NCBI GenBank assembly: GCA_934725575.1 | Contig: CAKVCK010000018.1 | Span: 16,015 to 80,014 of the forward strand | DNA length: 64,000 bases | DNA from: an uncultured Bacteroidales bacterium | GTDB taxonomy: Bacteria; Bacteroidota; Bacteroidia; Bacteroidales; UBA932 | Reading direction: 5' to 3' | In this document: one piece after another, positions 26,701 through 35,292 of the stretch | How the letters are laid out: every line of letters starts with the position of its first letter | Position numbering within the stretch: the stretch's first letter is position 1 | Made by a program: the position numbers and the translations under genes | The notes under the pieces: model-generated | Databases searched by the model: none | What the model was told of the DNA's origin: nothing | The model's input: only the letters and a program-made list of their open reading frames with translations

Positions 26701-27221
26701 GCGACACGAACGACCAGAACTTCACAGGCCACACGTCCACACCAAAGTACACCTACGGACTGAATGTGTCGCTTGGCTGGAAAGGGATAGACCTCTATAT
26801 GCTCTTCTCCGGAGCCGGCGGGCACTATCTCTACTGGCAGACAGCTCCAAGTCTGGCCTCTGGCTACAACACATATTCATTCCTCGTGGAGAACCGCTAT
26901 TTCTATGATCCTGAGAATCCAGGCGATCCGAGGACTGCCGTTGACTCAAAATATCCGAGGATGGGAGGCCGTAACACCGGAGCGGCCAGCGATTTCTGGG
27001 AATATAAGGGAGATTACCTCAAACTCAAGAATATCCAGCTGGGCTACACGCTTCCGTCGTCGCTGACCAGACGGTTCAAAGTCGACAGGCTCCGTGTCTA
27101 TGCTACGGCTGACAATCTTTTCACCGTCACGTCATATCCTGGACTCGACCCGGAGATCGGAACAAGCATCACCTATCCGCTGATGAGGCAGTATGCGTTA
27201 GGTATTCAATTGACATTCTAG
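23739..27221 (+). CDS. SusC-type TonB-dependent receptor with STN domain (uronate polymer locus)
   Basis: 1160-residue outer-membrane importer. A signal peptide ends near VTAQQ (residue 26). Then come an STN domain (about 30-90), a carboxypeptidase-regulatory-like domain (about 108-190), the plug (about 195-315, VVVGYASQKKATLTGSVSS and SISVLKDAASTAIYGAQG), and a barrel ending LTF. The SusD gene follows within 13 bases, then two polysaccharide lyases. It should import oligosaccharides made by a surface lyase, and its STN domain should report occupancy to FecR. Confidence 0.96.
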   Translation: MKLTTRLSAVLMLMMLLCHSVTVTAQQRISLTKNDTPIKEIIEILRSEWGYSFAYKTSEVNLDRNVSISVSDSKIDDVLEEIFKDQPVIFSVEGKLIYLVAKPMVRTQGKDIPLTGKVLDDKGNPVPGAYVLEKGTKNGTVTDSDGVFCFDKTPESGVLVVSSLGFEDKEVSVSGKKNITVSLQENRIMLDETVVVGYASQKKATLTGSVSSIKIDDNALGRPVTSVSSSLAGLAAGVAVNQTTGKPGTSATIRIRGIGTLNNNSPLVLVDGVEWSMDNLNPADIESISVLKDAASTAIYGAQGANGVILVTTRQGDGKIRFDYNGYVSIQQALNKLSMISDYADYMELVNESLTNVDNTPYYTQATIDMWRRAGKYPTAVNEYGVPNYIAYPNTEWFSEIFKTGVSQNHHLSMAGSSNGIRYSAGVGYTDNPGIMNVADGVNSGAKKLTVQAKGEGTVGKWLTLGTNIYGTMDNLGAANTANVFTYLGRTCPGIWPGEPYKYGVPASSEESTTANNLLSWLDRQGQDKRESYSLTGYFKARLIEGLQLEGKVNYLSYRRDYKYFGSARTSTWDYARNEVRSSANLTDQQVTNANYHSGQTNTELLLRYNVNIADTHEITALAGYSTQHYLYDEFSARKKGMTSESLTDLNALGTMDSITGYSTEWAMASLFGRLNYSYKSRYIIEGNVRYDGSSRFSPKSRWGLFPSVSGAWRLSEEPFMSSLRSWLDNFKIRASYGVTGNNRTSNYAWQATYASSTIALEGGKTSAMFTSKIGNENLKWETTRTTDVGIDFAMFGNRLSGEVDWYNKNTSGILFVPSLSITMGQVTGATENIAEVNNKGLEFNLKWNDKVGDFRYAVGANISFNRNIVKKYKGALVKGWAEDGQYVNNLADVSESGFGGRIAEGYKLGETYLRKIYRGTGDYDGSGNLDLNAGPKDGIIRTESDMEWVRMMVESGYKFCGVNMVSKNTLWYGDIIYEDSNGDGNYGDTNDQNFTGHTSTPKYTYGLNVSLGWKGIDLYMLFSGAGGHYLYWQTAPSLASGYNTYSFLVENRYFYDPENPGDPRTAVDSKYPRMGGRNTGAASDFWEYKGDYLKLKNIQLGYTLPSSLTRRFKVDRLRVYATADNLFTVTSYPGLDPEIGTSITYPLMRQYALGIQLTF

Positions 27222-27234
27222 AAATAAGACCATA

Positions 27235-29055
27235 ATGATTATGAGACACAACAATAAGTTGATTTTAGCGTTATCGCTTTCCGTCGCCATGGCCTCCGGA
27301 TGTGTGGATTTGGACACGGTGTCGAAAAGCTCGATGATGTCGAACAATATGTGGACGACCGAGGCGCTTGTGGACGCCGGCGTGGCCGGAATCTACAAGG
27401 TTTTCTACCCGGAGTCCTCGAAGTGGTACCCGAACGCTGAGACAAATGTCAGCCATCTCCGCCCGGAGGTCTGCGGATTCACCTCGATAGAGATGGCTCA
27501 CAGTTTCTTCTTGAACAGCCCTACATATTCCGCCGGGGATTCCTATCTCAGCAATGAGTGGAAAGCCCTTTACACCGGTGTGTCCAGATGCAACGACGCT
27601 CTCTACAATCTTCCGTCAGCGTCCGTCTCGGAGGCCAAGAAGGCAAGGTTGACCGCTGAGTGTAAGTTTATGAGGGCTTGGTTTTACACGAGATTGAATA
27701 TGCTGTTCAACGGAGTCCCTGTCTATCTGACTCCGGTCACCGCGACTGAGTGCACCAAAGGGCAATCTACTCCAGAGGAGGTCTGGGAAGTGGTCATGCA
27801 GGATCTGGCCGATTGCCTATCGGAACCGGAGTTTCCGGACAACACTCTGAAGATCAACTATGGCAGACCGTCCAAGGGTGCCGCTTACGCGCTTCGCGGA
27901 ATGGTTTACGTTTGGCTGCGGCAGTATGACAAGGCCATTCCGGATTTCGAGGAGGTCGGCAAGTGTGGCTACGGTCTTTGGGAGGGGAAATATATTGATT
28001 TCTTCAAGGAGGAGAATGAGAAGGACAAGGAGATGATACTTCCGGTCCAGTATATTCCTGAAACAGGATACGCGGACTCGCAGACCCAGCAGGTGTTCGG
28101 TAACCGTTCGACTCTCCAGAGCGTCAATTTCATCATCCCGTCATCAGAGTTCGTGGACTCGTACCAGAACGCGGACGGTTCGGAATTCTCCTGGTCTCAG
28201 ATATTCCCTGACTGGGACAAGCTCACGCCGGTCCAGAGAGAGGTTTTCTTTGTCCGTGACGGAATGAACTCCAATTCTTCAGTGGGATTCCAGAACCAGA
28301 AGAACACCATAGTGTCCAGAGTGTCGAAGACAGTTTGGGACAATTATTATCTGGACAACGGCAACCAGGCCCGTCTCACCAAGGCTTACACCGGCCGTGA
28401 CCCAAGGTTGATGCAGACCATATTCACTCCGTCCAGCTCCACGATGACTTATGCGAGCACAGGAGGGAAACAGTCTTTGAAGACATTCCTCTGGCCATAC
28501 ATAAACGCCGGGAACGGTGACAGCGCCGGTGATCTTTGGTCTGATCAGAGGCAATGCTTCTGCTATATGTACAGGAAATTCGTCGTGACGGACAGAAACG
28601 ATCTCACACGTGACCGGATGGGGATGGATTGGCCTTTGATCCGCTACACGGATGTTTGGCTGCTTTATGCCGAGGCTCTCAATGAGGTAGGCCGCACGGC
28701 TGACGCGGTAGCCGCGGTGAACAAGATCCGTCAGAGGGCCGGAATGCCGTCGCTGACAAACGGAGGCTCCGGTGTGAACGGGGTCACCGGAAAGGAGGAT
28801 ATGCGCAGGCGTATTCAGTACGAGCGCAGGGTCGAGTTGTGCGGCGAAGGTGTCAACTACTTCGACGAGGTCCGTTGGGGAACCTTGAAAGAGATGAAAT
28901 TCAAAGGAAAGGACAGCTACGATTTCACCTGTATGTGGGGAACCAGGGCCAAATGGATCATGTATTACAGAAATAATATGTGGCCTTGGGCTGTCCCGAT
29001 GTCTGAAGTCCAGCGTAATCCGAATCTCACTCCGACCGAAGGATGGAACTATTAG
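27235..29055 (+). CDS. SusD/RagB-family surface glycan-binding lipoprotein
   Basis: 606-residue lipoprotein with lipobox MASGC (Cys23 from ATG 27235; ATG 27241 is an equally possible start). The SusD-like N-terminal part (STVSKSS-type start, then MWTTEALVDAGVAGIYKVFY) and the C-terminal RagB/SusD part (PLIRYTDVWLLYAEALNEVG, KIRQRAGMPSL, YERRVELCGEG) are clear. It is longer than the SusD at 5.2 kb, with an insertion-rich middle. Its last 13 bases overlap the start of the first lyase gene. Confidence 0.95.
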   Translation: MIMRHNNKLILALSLSVAMASGCVDLDTVSKSSMMSNNMWTTEALVDAGVAGIYKVFYPESSKWYPNAETNVSHLRPEVCGFTSIEMAHSFFLNSPTYSAGDSYLSNEWKALYTGVSRCNDALYNLPSASVSEAKKARLTAECKFMRAWFYTRLNMLFNGVPVYLTPVTATECTKGQSTPEEVWEVVMQDLADCLSEPEFPDNTLKINYGRPSKGAAYALRGMVYVWLRQYDKAIPDFEEVGKCGYGLWEGKYIDFFKEENEKDKEMILPVQYIPETGYADSQTQQVFGNRSTLQSVNFIIPSSEFVDSYQNADGSEFSWSQIFPDWDKLTPVQREVFFVRDGMNSNSSVGFQNQKNTIVSRVSKTVWDNYYLDNGNQARLTKAYTGRDPRLMQTIFTPSSSTMTYASTGGKQSLKTFLWPYINAGNGDSAGDLWSDQRQCFCYMYRKFVVTDRNDLTRDRMGMDWPLIRYTDVWLLYAEALNEVGRTADAVAAVNKIRQRAGMPSLTNGGSGVNGVTGKEDMRRRIQYERRVELCGEGVNYFDEVRWGTLKEMKFKGKDSYDFTCMWGTRAKWIMYYRNNMWPWAVPMSEVQRNPNLTPTEGWNY

Positions 29056-30818
29056 CCGGAATCATAGCCGTTGTGCTTTCAAGCATATTCCCGTCATTGT
29101 CGGAAGAGGCCCATCCGAGGCTTCTTCTGGCAAAGGGCGAGGAGTGCCGGATTGTCGAGGCTGTGGGTTCGTCGGACTATCTTCGGAGGGTCGATTCAGT
29201 TGTGTTCAGCCAGGCGGCCGAGGCTGTCAGGACGACACCGACAGAATATAGGATGACCGGAAGAAGGTTGTTGGATCAAAGCAGGAGAAGCCTGAAGCGT
29301 TTGTTCTCTTTGTCTTACGCCTACCGGTTCAGTGGCGGGAGGGAATATCTTTTGGCCGCTCTGTCCGAGTTGGAGTCCGTGTGTTCGTTCCCGGACTGGA
29401 ACCCGTCCCATTATCTGGATGTGGCGGAAATGTGTCTGGGCGTCTCGATAGCCTATGACTGGCTCTATGACTCACTTTCTTCGGATGTGAGGTCATTGGC
29501 TTGCGAGGCGATTGAACGGTTGGCCTTGGACACCGCTCTTGATCCTGCTTACGATAGATTCTACAATGGTGTGAGCAATTGGCTGCAGGTCTGCAACACA
29601 GGTCTGGTCTTCGGTGCGTTGGCGATCGTTGACAAGGCTCCTGACAAGGCCGAAAGGATCATCCGCAACTACTTTGATTCGATTGTCAGGACTGTTGATT
29701 CATACGATCCTGACGGAGCCTATCCTGAAGGACCTATGTACTGGTCCTACGGGACGGAGTTCAACACTCTTCTGAATTATCAGTTGGAGAAGGCTGGACT
29801 TAAACCGTACACAGGAAAGGGCGGGTTCCAGAGAACCGGGGAATATTACCTGCATTCGATGGGGCCGTCAGGGTTGTTCTTCAACTATTCGGACGGTGGC
29901 GCAAGATGCGGGGCCAGTGTCGCGGAATTCTATTTCGCGGTGGTGAACGATGACCCGAGCCTCCTGTGGAACACTTTGCGCCAACCTGTTCCGGACAGCC
30001 GTCTGCTGCCTGCCGCATTGATATTCGCAAGTGAGATTCATTCCCCGCGGGCCTGCGAGCCTGAGTCGTTGTCCTGGCTGGGGCGAGGCAGTGTGCCCGT
30101 CTATTACGCCAGAACATCGTGGGAGGATCCCGATGCCTCGTTCTTCGGAGTCAAGGGAGGACGCTCCAATCATTCCCACTCCCATCTGGACCAAGGTTCC
30201 TTTGTCTTTGACGCTTTGGGTGAAAGGTGGGTTGTGGATCTCGGCAACGAGGACTATACTCAGGTCGAGAAGGCTGGGATAGATCTTTGGAATATGAGTC
30301 AGACCAGCCAACGTTGGGACTTGATAGCCTATGACAATATGCATCACAGCACGATGACTTTCGACGGGAGGCTCCAGAATGTGGAAGGAAAGTGCGAGGT
30401 CGTCCGTGAGATCAAAAAGAGAAACCGGCGAGGGGTTCTTCTGGATTTGAGCGGATGCTACGACAATGTCGCATCCGCATGCCGGGAAATATGCCTTCGG
30501 AAAGACGGTTCCCTTGAGATCCGTGACGCTGTCGGCACGGCTGACCGTCCTGTCCGTATGGATTGGAACTTGATGACAGGCGAGGACACCGATTGCGTTG
30601 TTATGGATTCCGGTGAAATCGCTTTACACAGGAACGGAAAGACCTTGGTCGTAAGCTTTCACGGTCCGAAAGGTCTAAAGATCGAGAGTCGTGTCGAGAA
30701 GTGCGTCCCGAAGACATCCTATGAGCGCATCCGGGCCAAACGCGCCGGATTCACTGTCTGGCTGCCCGCCGGTACTGATAATGATTTTAAGATAACACTC
30801 AAACCGATAAGGAAATGA
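29043..30818 (+). CDS. Heparinase II/III-family polysaccharide lyase, copy 1
   Basis: 591-residue lyase. The N-terminal (alpha/alpha) toroid covers about 25-330 with FPDWNPSHYLDVAEMCLGVS, IAYDWLYD, a conserved Asn in SNWLQVCNTG and an active-site Tyr in YWSYGTEF (about 232). The heparinase II/III C-terminal beta-sandwich starts near 370 with the His-rich NHSHSHLDQGSFVFD and WVVDLGNEDY. Such enzymes cleave uronic-acid polymers by beta-elimination, leaving an unsaturated uronate end. The signal peptide is short and without a lipobox, suggesting periplasm. It overlaps susD, and its TGA overlaps the next ATG. The exact PL family and substrate are not determined. Confidence 0.85.
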   Translation: MELLAGIIAVVLSSIFPSLSEEAHPRLLLAKGEECRIVEAVGSSDYLRRVDSVVFSQAAEAVRTTPTEYRMTGRRLLDQSRRSLKRLFSLSYAYRFSGGREYLLAALSELESVCSFPDWNPSHYLDVAEMCLGVSIAYDWLYDSLSSDVRSLACEAIERLALDTALDPAYDRFYNGVSNWLQVCNTGLVFGALAIVDKAPDKAERIIRNYFDSIVRTVDSYDPDGAYPEGPMYWSYGTEFNTLLNYQLEKAGLKPYTGKGGFQRTGEYYLHSMGPSGLFFNYSDGGARCGASVAEFYFAVVNDDPSLLWNTLRQPVPDSRLLPAALIFASEIHSPRACEPESLSWLGRGSVPVYYARTSWEDPDASFFGVKGGRSNHSHSHLDQGSFVFDALGERWVVDLGNEDYTQVEKAGIDLWNMSQTSQRWDLIAYDNMHHSTMTFDGRLQNVEGKCEVVREIKKRNRRGVLLDLSGCYDNVASACREICLRKDGSLEIRDAVGTADRPVRMDWNLMTGEDTDCVVMDSGEIALHRNGKTLVVSFHGPKGLKIESRVEKCVPKTSYERIRAKRAGFTVWLPAGTDNDFKITLKPIRK

Positions 30819-32632
30819 AACTAAGGAATATTATGTTGTCCGTCACCGCCGCGGTCATGCTCGTCGGCTGTGGCAAGGATGTGGGGAATGACCCTGATCC
30901 GACTCCATCAAAATCAGGACATCCCGTGCTGCTGATCAGTAGCGGGGACGAGGCCTTGATCGAGAGGATGGTGGATTCCAACGCCAAGATGAAACTTGTC
31001 CAACGCAAGGTTTACGCGCAGGCCAACGCCGCGGTCAAATCAGGCCCCTCGTCATATATGCTGAACGGAAAACGTCTTTTGGACGTGAGCCGGAAATCCC
31101 TCCAGAACCTGTTCTCCCTTTCCTATGCCTACAGGATGTCCAAAGGGGAACAGTATCTGAAAGCCGCTGTCGCTGAGCTTGACGCAGTGTGCGCTTTCCC
31201 GGACTGGCACCCGTCCCATTATCTTGATGTGGCGGAGTTGTGTATGGGAGTCGCCATAGCCTATGACTGGCTTTACGACTGGCTGCCGGCGGACACACGT
31301 GCCGCCGCTGAAAAGGCGATCGAGGAATATGCCCTGAAGACAGGGCTGAACACCAACTTCAGCAAGAGTTTCCTGAACAGTTCCGGGAACTGGAACCAGG
31401 TCTGTTCAGCCGGACTTTTCTATGGCGCCATGGCGATAAAGGACAAGTCTCCTGAACTCTCACGCAGGGTGCTGGAGATGTGCCGCTCGTCAATCAGGGC
31501 TGCCGTGGACGCTTACGGCCCTGACGGAGCATACGCCGAAGGACCGGGCTATTGGTCATACGGAACAGATTTCAACATCATGCTCGCTTACGCCGACAAG
31601 AAGATGGGCGGAACTCCTTACATCTCGGAAGGTTTCCGTAAGACTCCGTACTATTTTCTGCATTCAGTGGCTCCGTCCGGAAGAAAGTACAATTATTCGG
31701 ATTGTGATGACAGCGTGAACCTTGATATCGCGCAATTCTATTTCTCCGGTTTGACAGGGGACAATTCCCTTCTTTGGTGGGACTGGAAAAAGATAGGCGA
31801 GAATATGTCCGACAACCGTCTCCTGCCTGCTGTCCTGGTGTTCGCCAAGGATCTGAGTCTGGAGAATGTGAAGGTCCCGGCGGACAGGTATTGGACGGGA
31901 GGCGGCAAGACTCCGGTCTATTTCACGCGCACGTCCTGGAATGGCGCTGACGCATCGTATATGGGCATAAAAGGAGGCCGTGCCCAGGATTCGCATTCGC
32001 ACATGGATGCCGGCTCGTTCATATTCGAGGCTGATGGTGTCCGTTGGGGGATAGACTACGGCAACGAGAATTACACGAATGTCGAGAATGCGGGAGTCTC
32101 CCTTTGGGACATGACGCAAGGATCCGCGCGATGGAATCTGCTTGCCTACAACAACAAACAGCACAACACCATCACATTGGGAGGAAAGAATATGCTGGTC
32201 TCCGGTTTCGCCGGCATCTCCGGCCTGATTGACGGAGACGGGGAGAACGGCGCCACCTTTGATCTTACCCGATGCTATGATGGAGTCTCCAAGGTCACCC
32301 GCACCGCGACTTTGGCTGATGACGGAACGATGACGACTGTTGACAGGATTGTGGCGTATGAGGAGACCGATTACCGCTGGACGATGATCTCCGACATCAA
32401 CACCACATCAGAGATCCAGTCCGCCAGTTCCGTGCTTCTGTCCCGCAATGGAAAAAGACTTCTTCTGACTGTCTCGGTTGAGCCTTCCGGCATAACGGTC
32501 AGTCCCGCGTCAGCGTCATTCGCGGCCTCCAACTCCTACGAAAGCGTGAAAGGCTTGCGCACAACATTCAATGCCTCGGTTCCGTCCGGCTCCGAGACGA
32601 AATTCACAGTGACATTAAAACCAGTAAAATAA
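30815..32632 (+). CDS. Heparinase II/III-family polysaccharide lyase, copy 2 (lipoprotein)
   Basis: 605-residue paralogue of the preceding gene. Shared stretches include LLDVSRKSLQNLFSLSYAYR, FPDWHPSHYLDVAELCMG and the C-terminal SHSHMDAGSFIFEADGVRWG. Unlike copy 1 it has a lipobox, MLVGC (Cys19), so it is probably surface- or outer-membrane-anchored. Conserved NWNQVCSAG and YWSYGTDF match the active-site positions of copy 1. A division of labour is inferred: a surface enzyme makes oligosaccharides and the periplasmic one finishes them. Start codon and upstream stop overlap (ATGA). Confidence 0.86.
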   Translation: MKLRNIMLSVTAAVMLVGCGKDVGNDPDPTPSKSGHPVLLISSGDEALIERMVDSNAKMKLVQRKVYAQANAAVKSGPSSYMLNGKRLLDVSRKSLQNLFSLSYAYRMSKGEQYLKAAVAELDAVCAFPDWHPSHYLDVAELCMGVAIAYDWLYDWLPADTRAAAEKAIEEYALKTGLNTNFSKSFLNSSGNWNQVCSAGLFYGAMAIKDKSPELSRRVLEMCRSSIRAAVDAYGPDGAYAEGPGYWSYGTDFNIMLAYADKKMGGTPYISEGFRKTPYYFLHSVAPSGRKYNYSDCDDSVNLDIAQFYFSGLTGDNSLLWWDWKKIGENMSDNRLLPAVLVFAKDLSLENVKVPADRYWTGGGKTPVYFTRTSWNGADASYMGIKGGRAQDSHSHMDAGSFIFEADGVRWGIDYGNENYTNVENAGVSLWDMTQGSARWNLLAYNNKQHNTITLGGKNMLVSGFAGISGLIDGDGENGATFDLTRCYDGVSKVTRTATLADDGTMTTVDRIVAYEETDYRWTMISDINTTSEIQSASSVLLSRNGKRLLLTVSVEPSGITVSPASASFAASNSYESVKGLRTTFNASVPSGSETKFTVTLKPVK

Positions 32633-33985
32633 ATGAAAGGATATTTTAAGACAACAGCCATTGTCTGCTCGCTTGCGGTGGCTATGGCATCGTGCGGCGG
32701 CTCCGAAGATATTCCGGTATCTTCAATTCAGATCAACAGCACGGATTTGACCCTCACGATAGGTGACACCTACCAGCTTACTGCTCAGGTTGAGCCGGAG
32801 AACGCCACAGACAAGGATTATGTCTGTCTGAGCAACAATTACGCTGTGGCCTCCGTGACGGATGACGGATTGGTTACAGCCCTGACCGAAGGTGTCGCCA
32901 TCATAACAGTATCCACCCTCAAGGGAGGCGCTTACCAGAACTGTAAGGTGACGGTTCTGACTCCGGGAGTCAATCTCAGCGAGGACGGAACGGCCAACTG
33001 CTACATCGTCCAGGAACCTGGGCTCTACAAATTCAAACCTACCAAGGGCAACTCCAGCCAGGTCATCGTCCCGGCGTCCGTGGAGGTCCTTTGGGAAACA
33101 TTCGGTACAGATGTGGCTCCAGAGGCCGGTGCCTTGGTAAGGGATGTGAAATACGATGGCGGCCTGATCTATTTCTCGATTCCGGACGATCTTGTTCCTG
33201 GCAACGCTGTGATCGCCGCGAAGAACGAGACCGGAAAGATACTGTGGAGCTGGCACATCTGGCTGGTGGATGAGATCAAAGAGATCACTTACGCCAACAA
33301 CGCCGGAATCATGATGGACAGGAATCTTGGAGCCACCTCCGCGGATCCTGGCGATGTCGGCTCGCTCGGTCTTATCTACCAGTGGGGACGCAAGGACCCG
33401 TTCCCGGGAGCATCGTCCATCAAACAGAACAATTCTCGAGCTCTCACGACTCCGGCCGCTCCTGAAAGGGTTGTGATGACCCCGGAGACCGGCACGATCG
33501 AGTACACTGTCGCGAATCCTCGTGTCTTCCTTTCCTATGACAAGAACAAGAGCGGGCAGGCTATGGACTGGCTCTGCAACGAAAGCTCGAAGGCAACGGA
33601 GAACACACGCTGGGGCGTCGAGAAGACAATGTACGATCCTTGTCCTGTCGGATGGAAAGTCCCGAGAGCCACTTCCATAGGAATCTGGAAAGTAGCCGGG
33701 ATCCCTCACGCCGTCGCCACTCCTGGTGTCGATAAGGACAATTGCGGAATAACTCTCGGAGATCCATACTGCAGCCCGGAGACTTGGTATCCAGCCGCCG
33801 GCCATACCGGGAACGGGAACGTCAATTCCGGAAACGAGGGACACTATTGGTCTTGCTCCACCACGGACATGGGAGGCAAGTCATTCTCCGCCGGTCTCTT
33901 CCGCTTCACCCTCACTGACAGGATATTCTCCGCTGACAACGCTTACAAATATTTCGGAAAGTCAGTCCGCTGCCAGAAACAGTAG
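32633..33985 (+). CDS. BIG2-domain surface lipoprotein, SusE/F-like position
   Basis: 450-residue lipoprotein with MASC (Cys21). A BIG2 immunoglobulin-like domain is at about 28-105 (SIQINSTDLTLTIGDTYQLT, GLVTALTEGVAIITVS). The remainder is a Bacteroidota surface module with MMDRNLGATSADPGDVGSLG and YQWGRKDPFPGASS, followed by CPVGWKVPRATS and a C-terminal HYWSCSTTDMGGKSF. No catalytic motif was seen. Lying between lyases and GH88 and directly after a stop codon, it is probably an accessory glycan-binding protein. A long antisense frame over it (32723-33844) looks spurious. Confidence 0.72.
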   Translation: MKGYFKTTAIVCSLAVAMASCGGSEDIPVSSIQINSTDLTLTIGDTYQLTAQVEPENATDKDYVCLSNNYAVASVTDDGLVTALTEGVAIITVSTLKGGAYQNCKVTVLTPGVNLSEDGTANCYIVQEPGLYKFKPTKGNSSQVIVPASVEVLWETFGTDVAPEAGALVRDVKYDGGLIYFSIPDDLVPGNAVIAAKNETGKILWSWHIWLVDEIKEITYANNAGIMMDRNLGATSADPGDVGSLGLIYQWGRKDPFPGASSIKQNNSRALTTPAAPERVVMTPETGTIEYTVANPRVFLSYDKNKSGQAMDWLCNESSKATENTRWGVEKTMYDPCPVGWKVPRATSIGIWKVAGIPHAVATPGVDKDNCGITLGDPYCSPETWYPAAGHTGNGNVNSGNEGHYWSCSTTDMGGKSFSAGLFRFTLTDRIFSADNAYKYFGKSVRCQKQ

Positions 33986-33988
33986 TCT

Positions 33989-35167
33989 ATGAATATCAGG
34001 AATACATTGATGGTCGCCGCTTCGGTGGCGACCTTGGCGGGATGCGCGGAGTCTGTGGACAAGTTGGCCGACCGTGTGTTCGAGACTGCTTCCGGGCAGG
34101 TCAGACTTATGGATGCGAGACTGCCGGACGGCGCCTGTCCCCGCTCGTTGGCTCAGGACGGAACTCCGGTTGATTCGGACATCTCGTGGTGGTGCAGCGG
34201 TTTCTATCCGGGGACATTGTGGTATGTCTATGAATATACCAATGACGACTCTGTCAAGGCTCTGGCCGTGAAGCATACCCACAGGCTCGACTCTTTGCTC
34301 GCCGGTCACACCGACCATGATCTCGGATTCCAGACAATGTGCTCATACGGCAACGCGTTCAGGATTACCGGTGATAAGATTTGGCTTTCGCACATTAAGG
34401 AGAACGCGTCCTGGCTGGCGAAAAGATATTCACCGGTCACCGGTGTCATAAAGAGCTGGGACAGTGAGAAGTGGGAATTCCCTGTCATCATTGACAATAT
34501 GATGAATCTGGAACTGCTGATGGCCGCGGACTCCGCGCGTCTCCGGGACATCGCATATTCACATGCCGTGACAACAATGAAGAATCATTTCCGCGAGGAT
34601 CACACCTGTTATCATCTTGTGAACTATTCTTTGGCGGATGGCAGTGTTCTCGGCAGGCAGACCGTTCAGGGCTGCTCTGATGACTCCGCTTGGGCGAGGG
34701 GGCAGGCGTGGGCTTTATATGGCTACACGATGATGTCCCGTGAGGCGGCCTCCGCCGGTGATCCGGAAAAGTCGGCCGCTTTCTTGGTTCAGGCTGAGAA
34801 AGTCGCGTCGATGCTGCTTTCGAGGCTTCCTGAAGACGGAATACCGTACTGGGATTTCGATTCCCCGGACATCCCGGATGATTTCCGTGATGCCTCGGCC
34901 GGCGCGGTGATGGCCTCCGCCTTCACGGAACTCAGCTCATTGACATCCGACAGGAGGCTTGGAAAGGCGTGCCGGAAAATGGCCTTGAGGCAGATCCGCG
35001 CTTTGGCTTCCGATGAGTACCTTGCGGCTGTCGGGGAGAACGGGAATTTTCTGCTGAGGCACAGCGTCGGGAACAAGCCGGGAAACAGTGAGGTGGATGT
35101 GCCGCTGACCTATGCGGACTATTATTTTCTGGAGGCGATTCTGAGATATTTGAGATTGCCGTCCTGA
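33989..35167 (+). CDS. GH88 unsaturated glucuronyl hydrolase
   Basis: 392-residue lipoprotein (LAGC, Cys19) of the GH88 family. These enzymes hydrate the C4-C5 double bond left by lyases and release the unsaturated uronate. The catalytic Asp pair is visible: Asp111 in TDHDLGFQ and Asp169 in VIIDNMMNLELL. Flanking aromatic stretches are ISWWCSGFYPGTLWYVYEY and DSAWARGQAWALYGY. It is 4 bases after the BIG2 gene and ends the lyase transcript. A GC-rich hairpin lies 30 bases downstream. The related GH105 family is less likely because of the HDLGF and IIDNMMN motifs. Confidence 0.9.
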   Translation: MNIRNTLMVAASVATLAGCAESVDKLADRVFETASGQVRLMDARLPDGACPRSLAQDGTPVDSDISWWCSGFYPGTLWYVYEYTNDDSVKALAVKHTHRLDSLLAGHTDHDLGFQTMCSYGNAFRITGDKIWLSHIKENASWLAKRYSPVTGVIKSWDSEKWEFPVIIDNMMNLELLMAADSARLRDIAYSHAVTTMKNHFREDHTCYHLVNYSLADGSVLGRQTVQGCSDDSAWARGQAWALYGYTMMSREAASAGDPEKSAAFLVQAEKVASMLLSRLPEDGIPYWDFDSPDIPDDFRDASAGAVMASAFTELSSLTSDRRLGKACRKMALRQIRALASDEYLAAVGENGNFLLRHSVGNKPGNSEVDVPLTYADYYFLEAILRYLRLPS

Positions 35168-35196
35168 AAAAGGATATGAAAATCTTTTATTGTGAC

Positions 35197-35229
35197 GCGC
35201 CGCCCGTTCTTTTATGAATGTGGCGGCGC
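35197..35229 (+). terminator. GC-rich hairpin after GH88
   Basis: GCGCCGCC (35197-35204) and GGCGGCGC (35222-35229) form a perfect 8-bp stem with a 17-base loop. There is no T-tract, so it may be an attenuating or RNA-stabilising hairpin rather than an intrinsic terminator. It sits just before the uxaC promoter box. Confidence 0.45.
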
Positions 35230-35258
35230 AAATCTTATGTTTCTCCCGGACAAATGCT

Positions 35259-35266
35259 TATTTTTG
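35259..35266 (+). promoter_or_regulatory. -7 promoter box for uxaC
   Basis: TATTTTTG, 26 bases before ATG 35293. The context ACAAATGCTTATTTTTGTTG closely resembles the box before the ABC-F gene at 39042. Confidence 0.55.
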
Positions 35267-35292
35267 TTGTGGAATATAAATATTACGAGAAT

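Noticed and set aside
32723..33844. A 373-codon minus-strand open frame
   Set aside because: Antisense to the BIG2 lipoprotein, low-complexity charged composition and no family resemblance.
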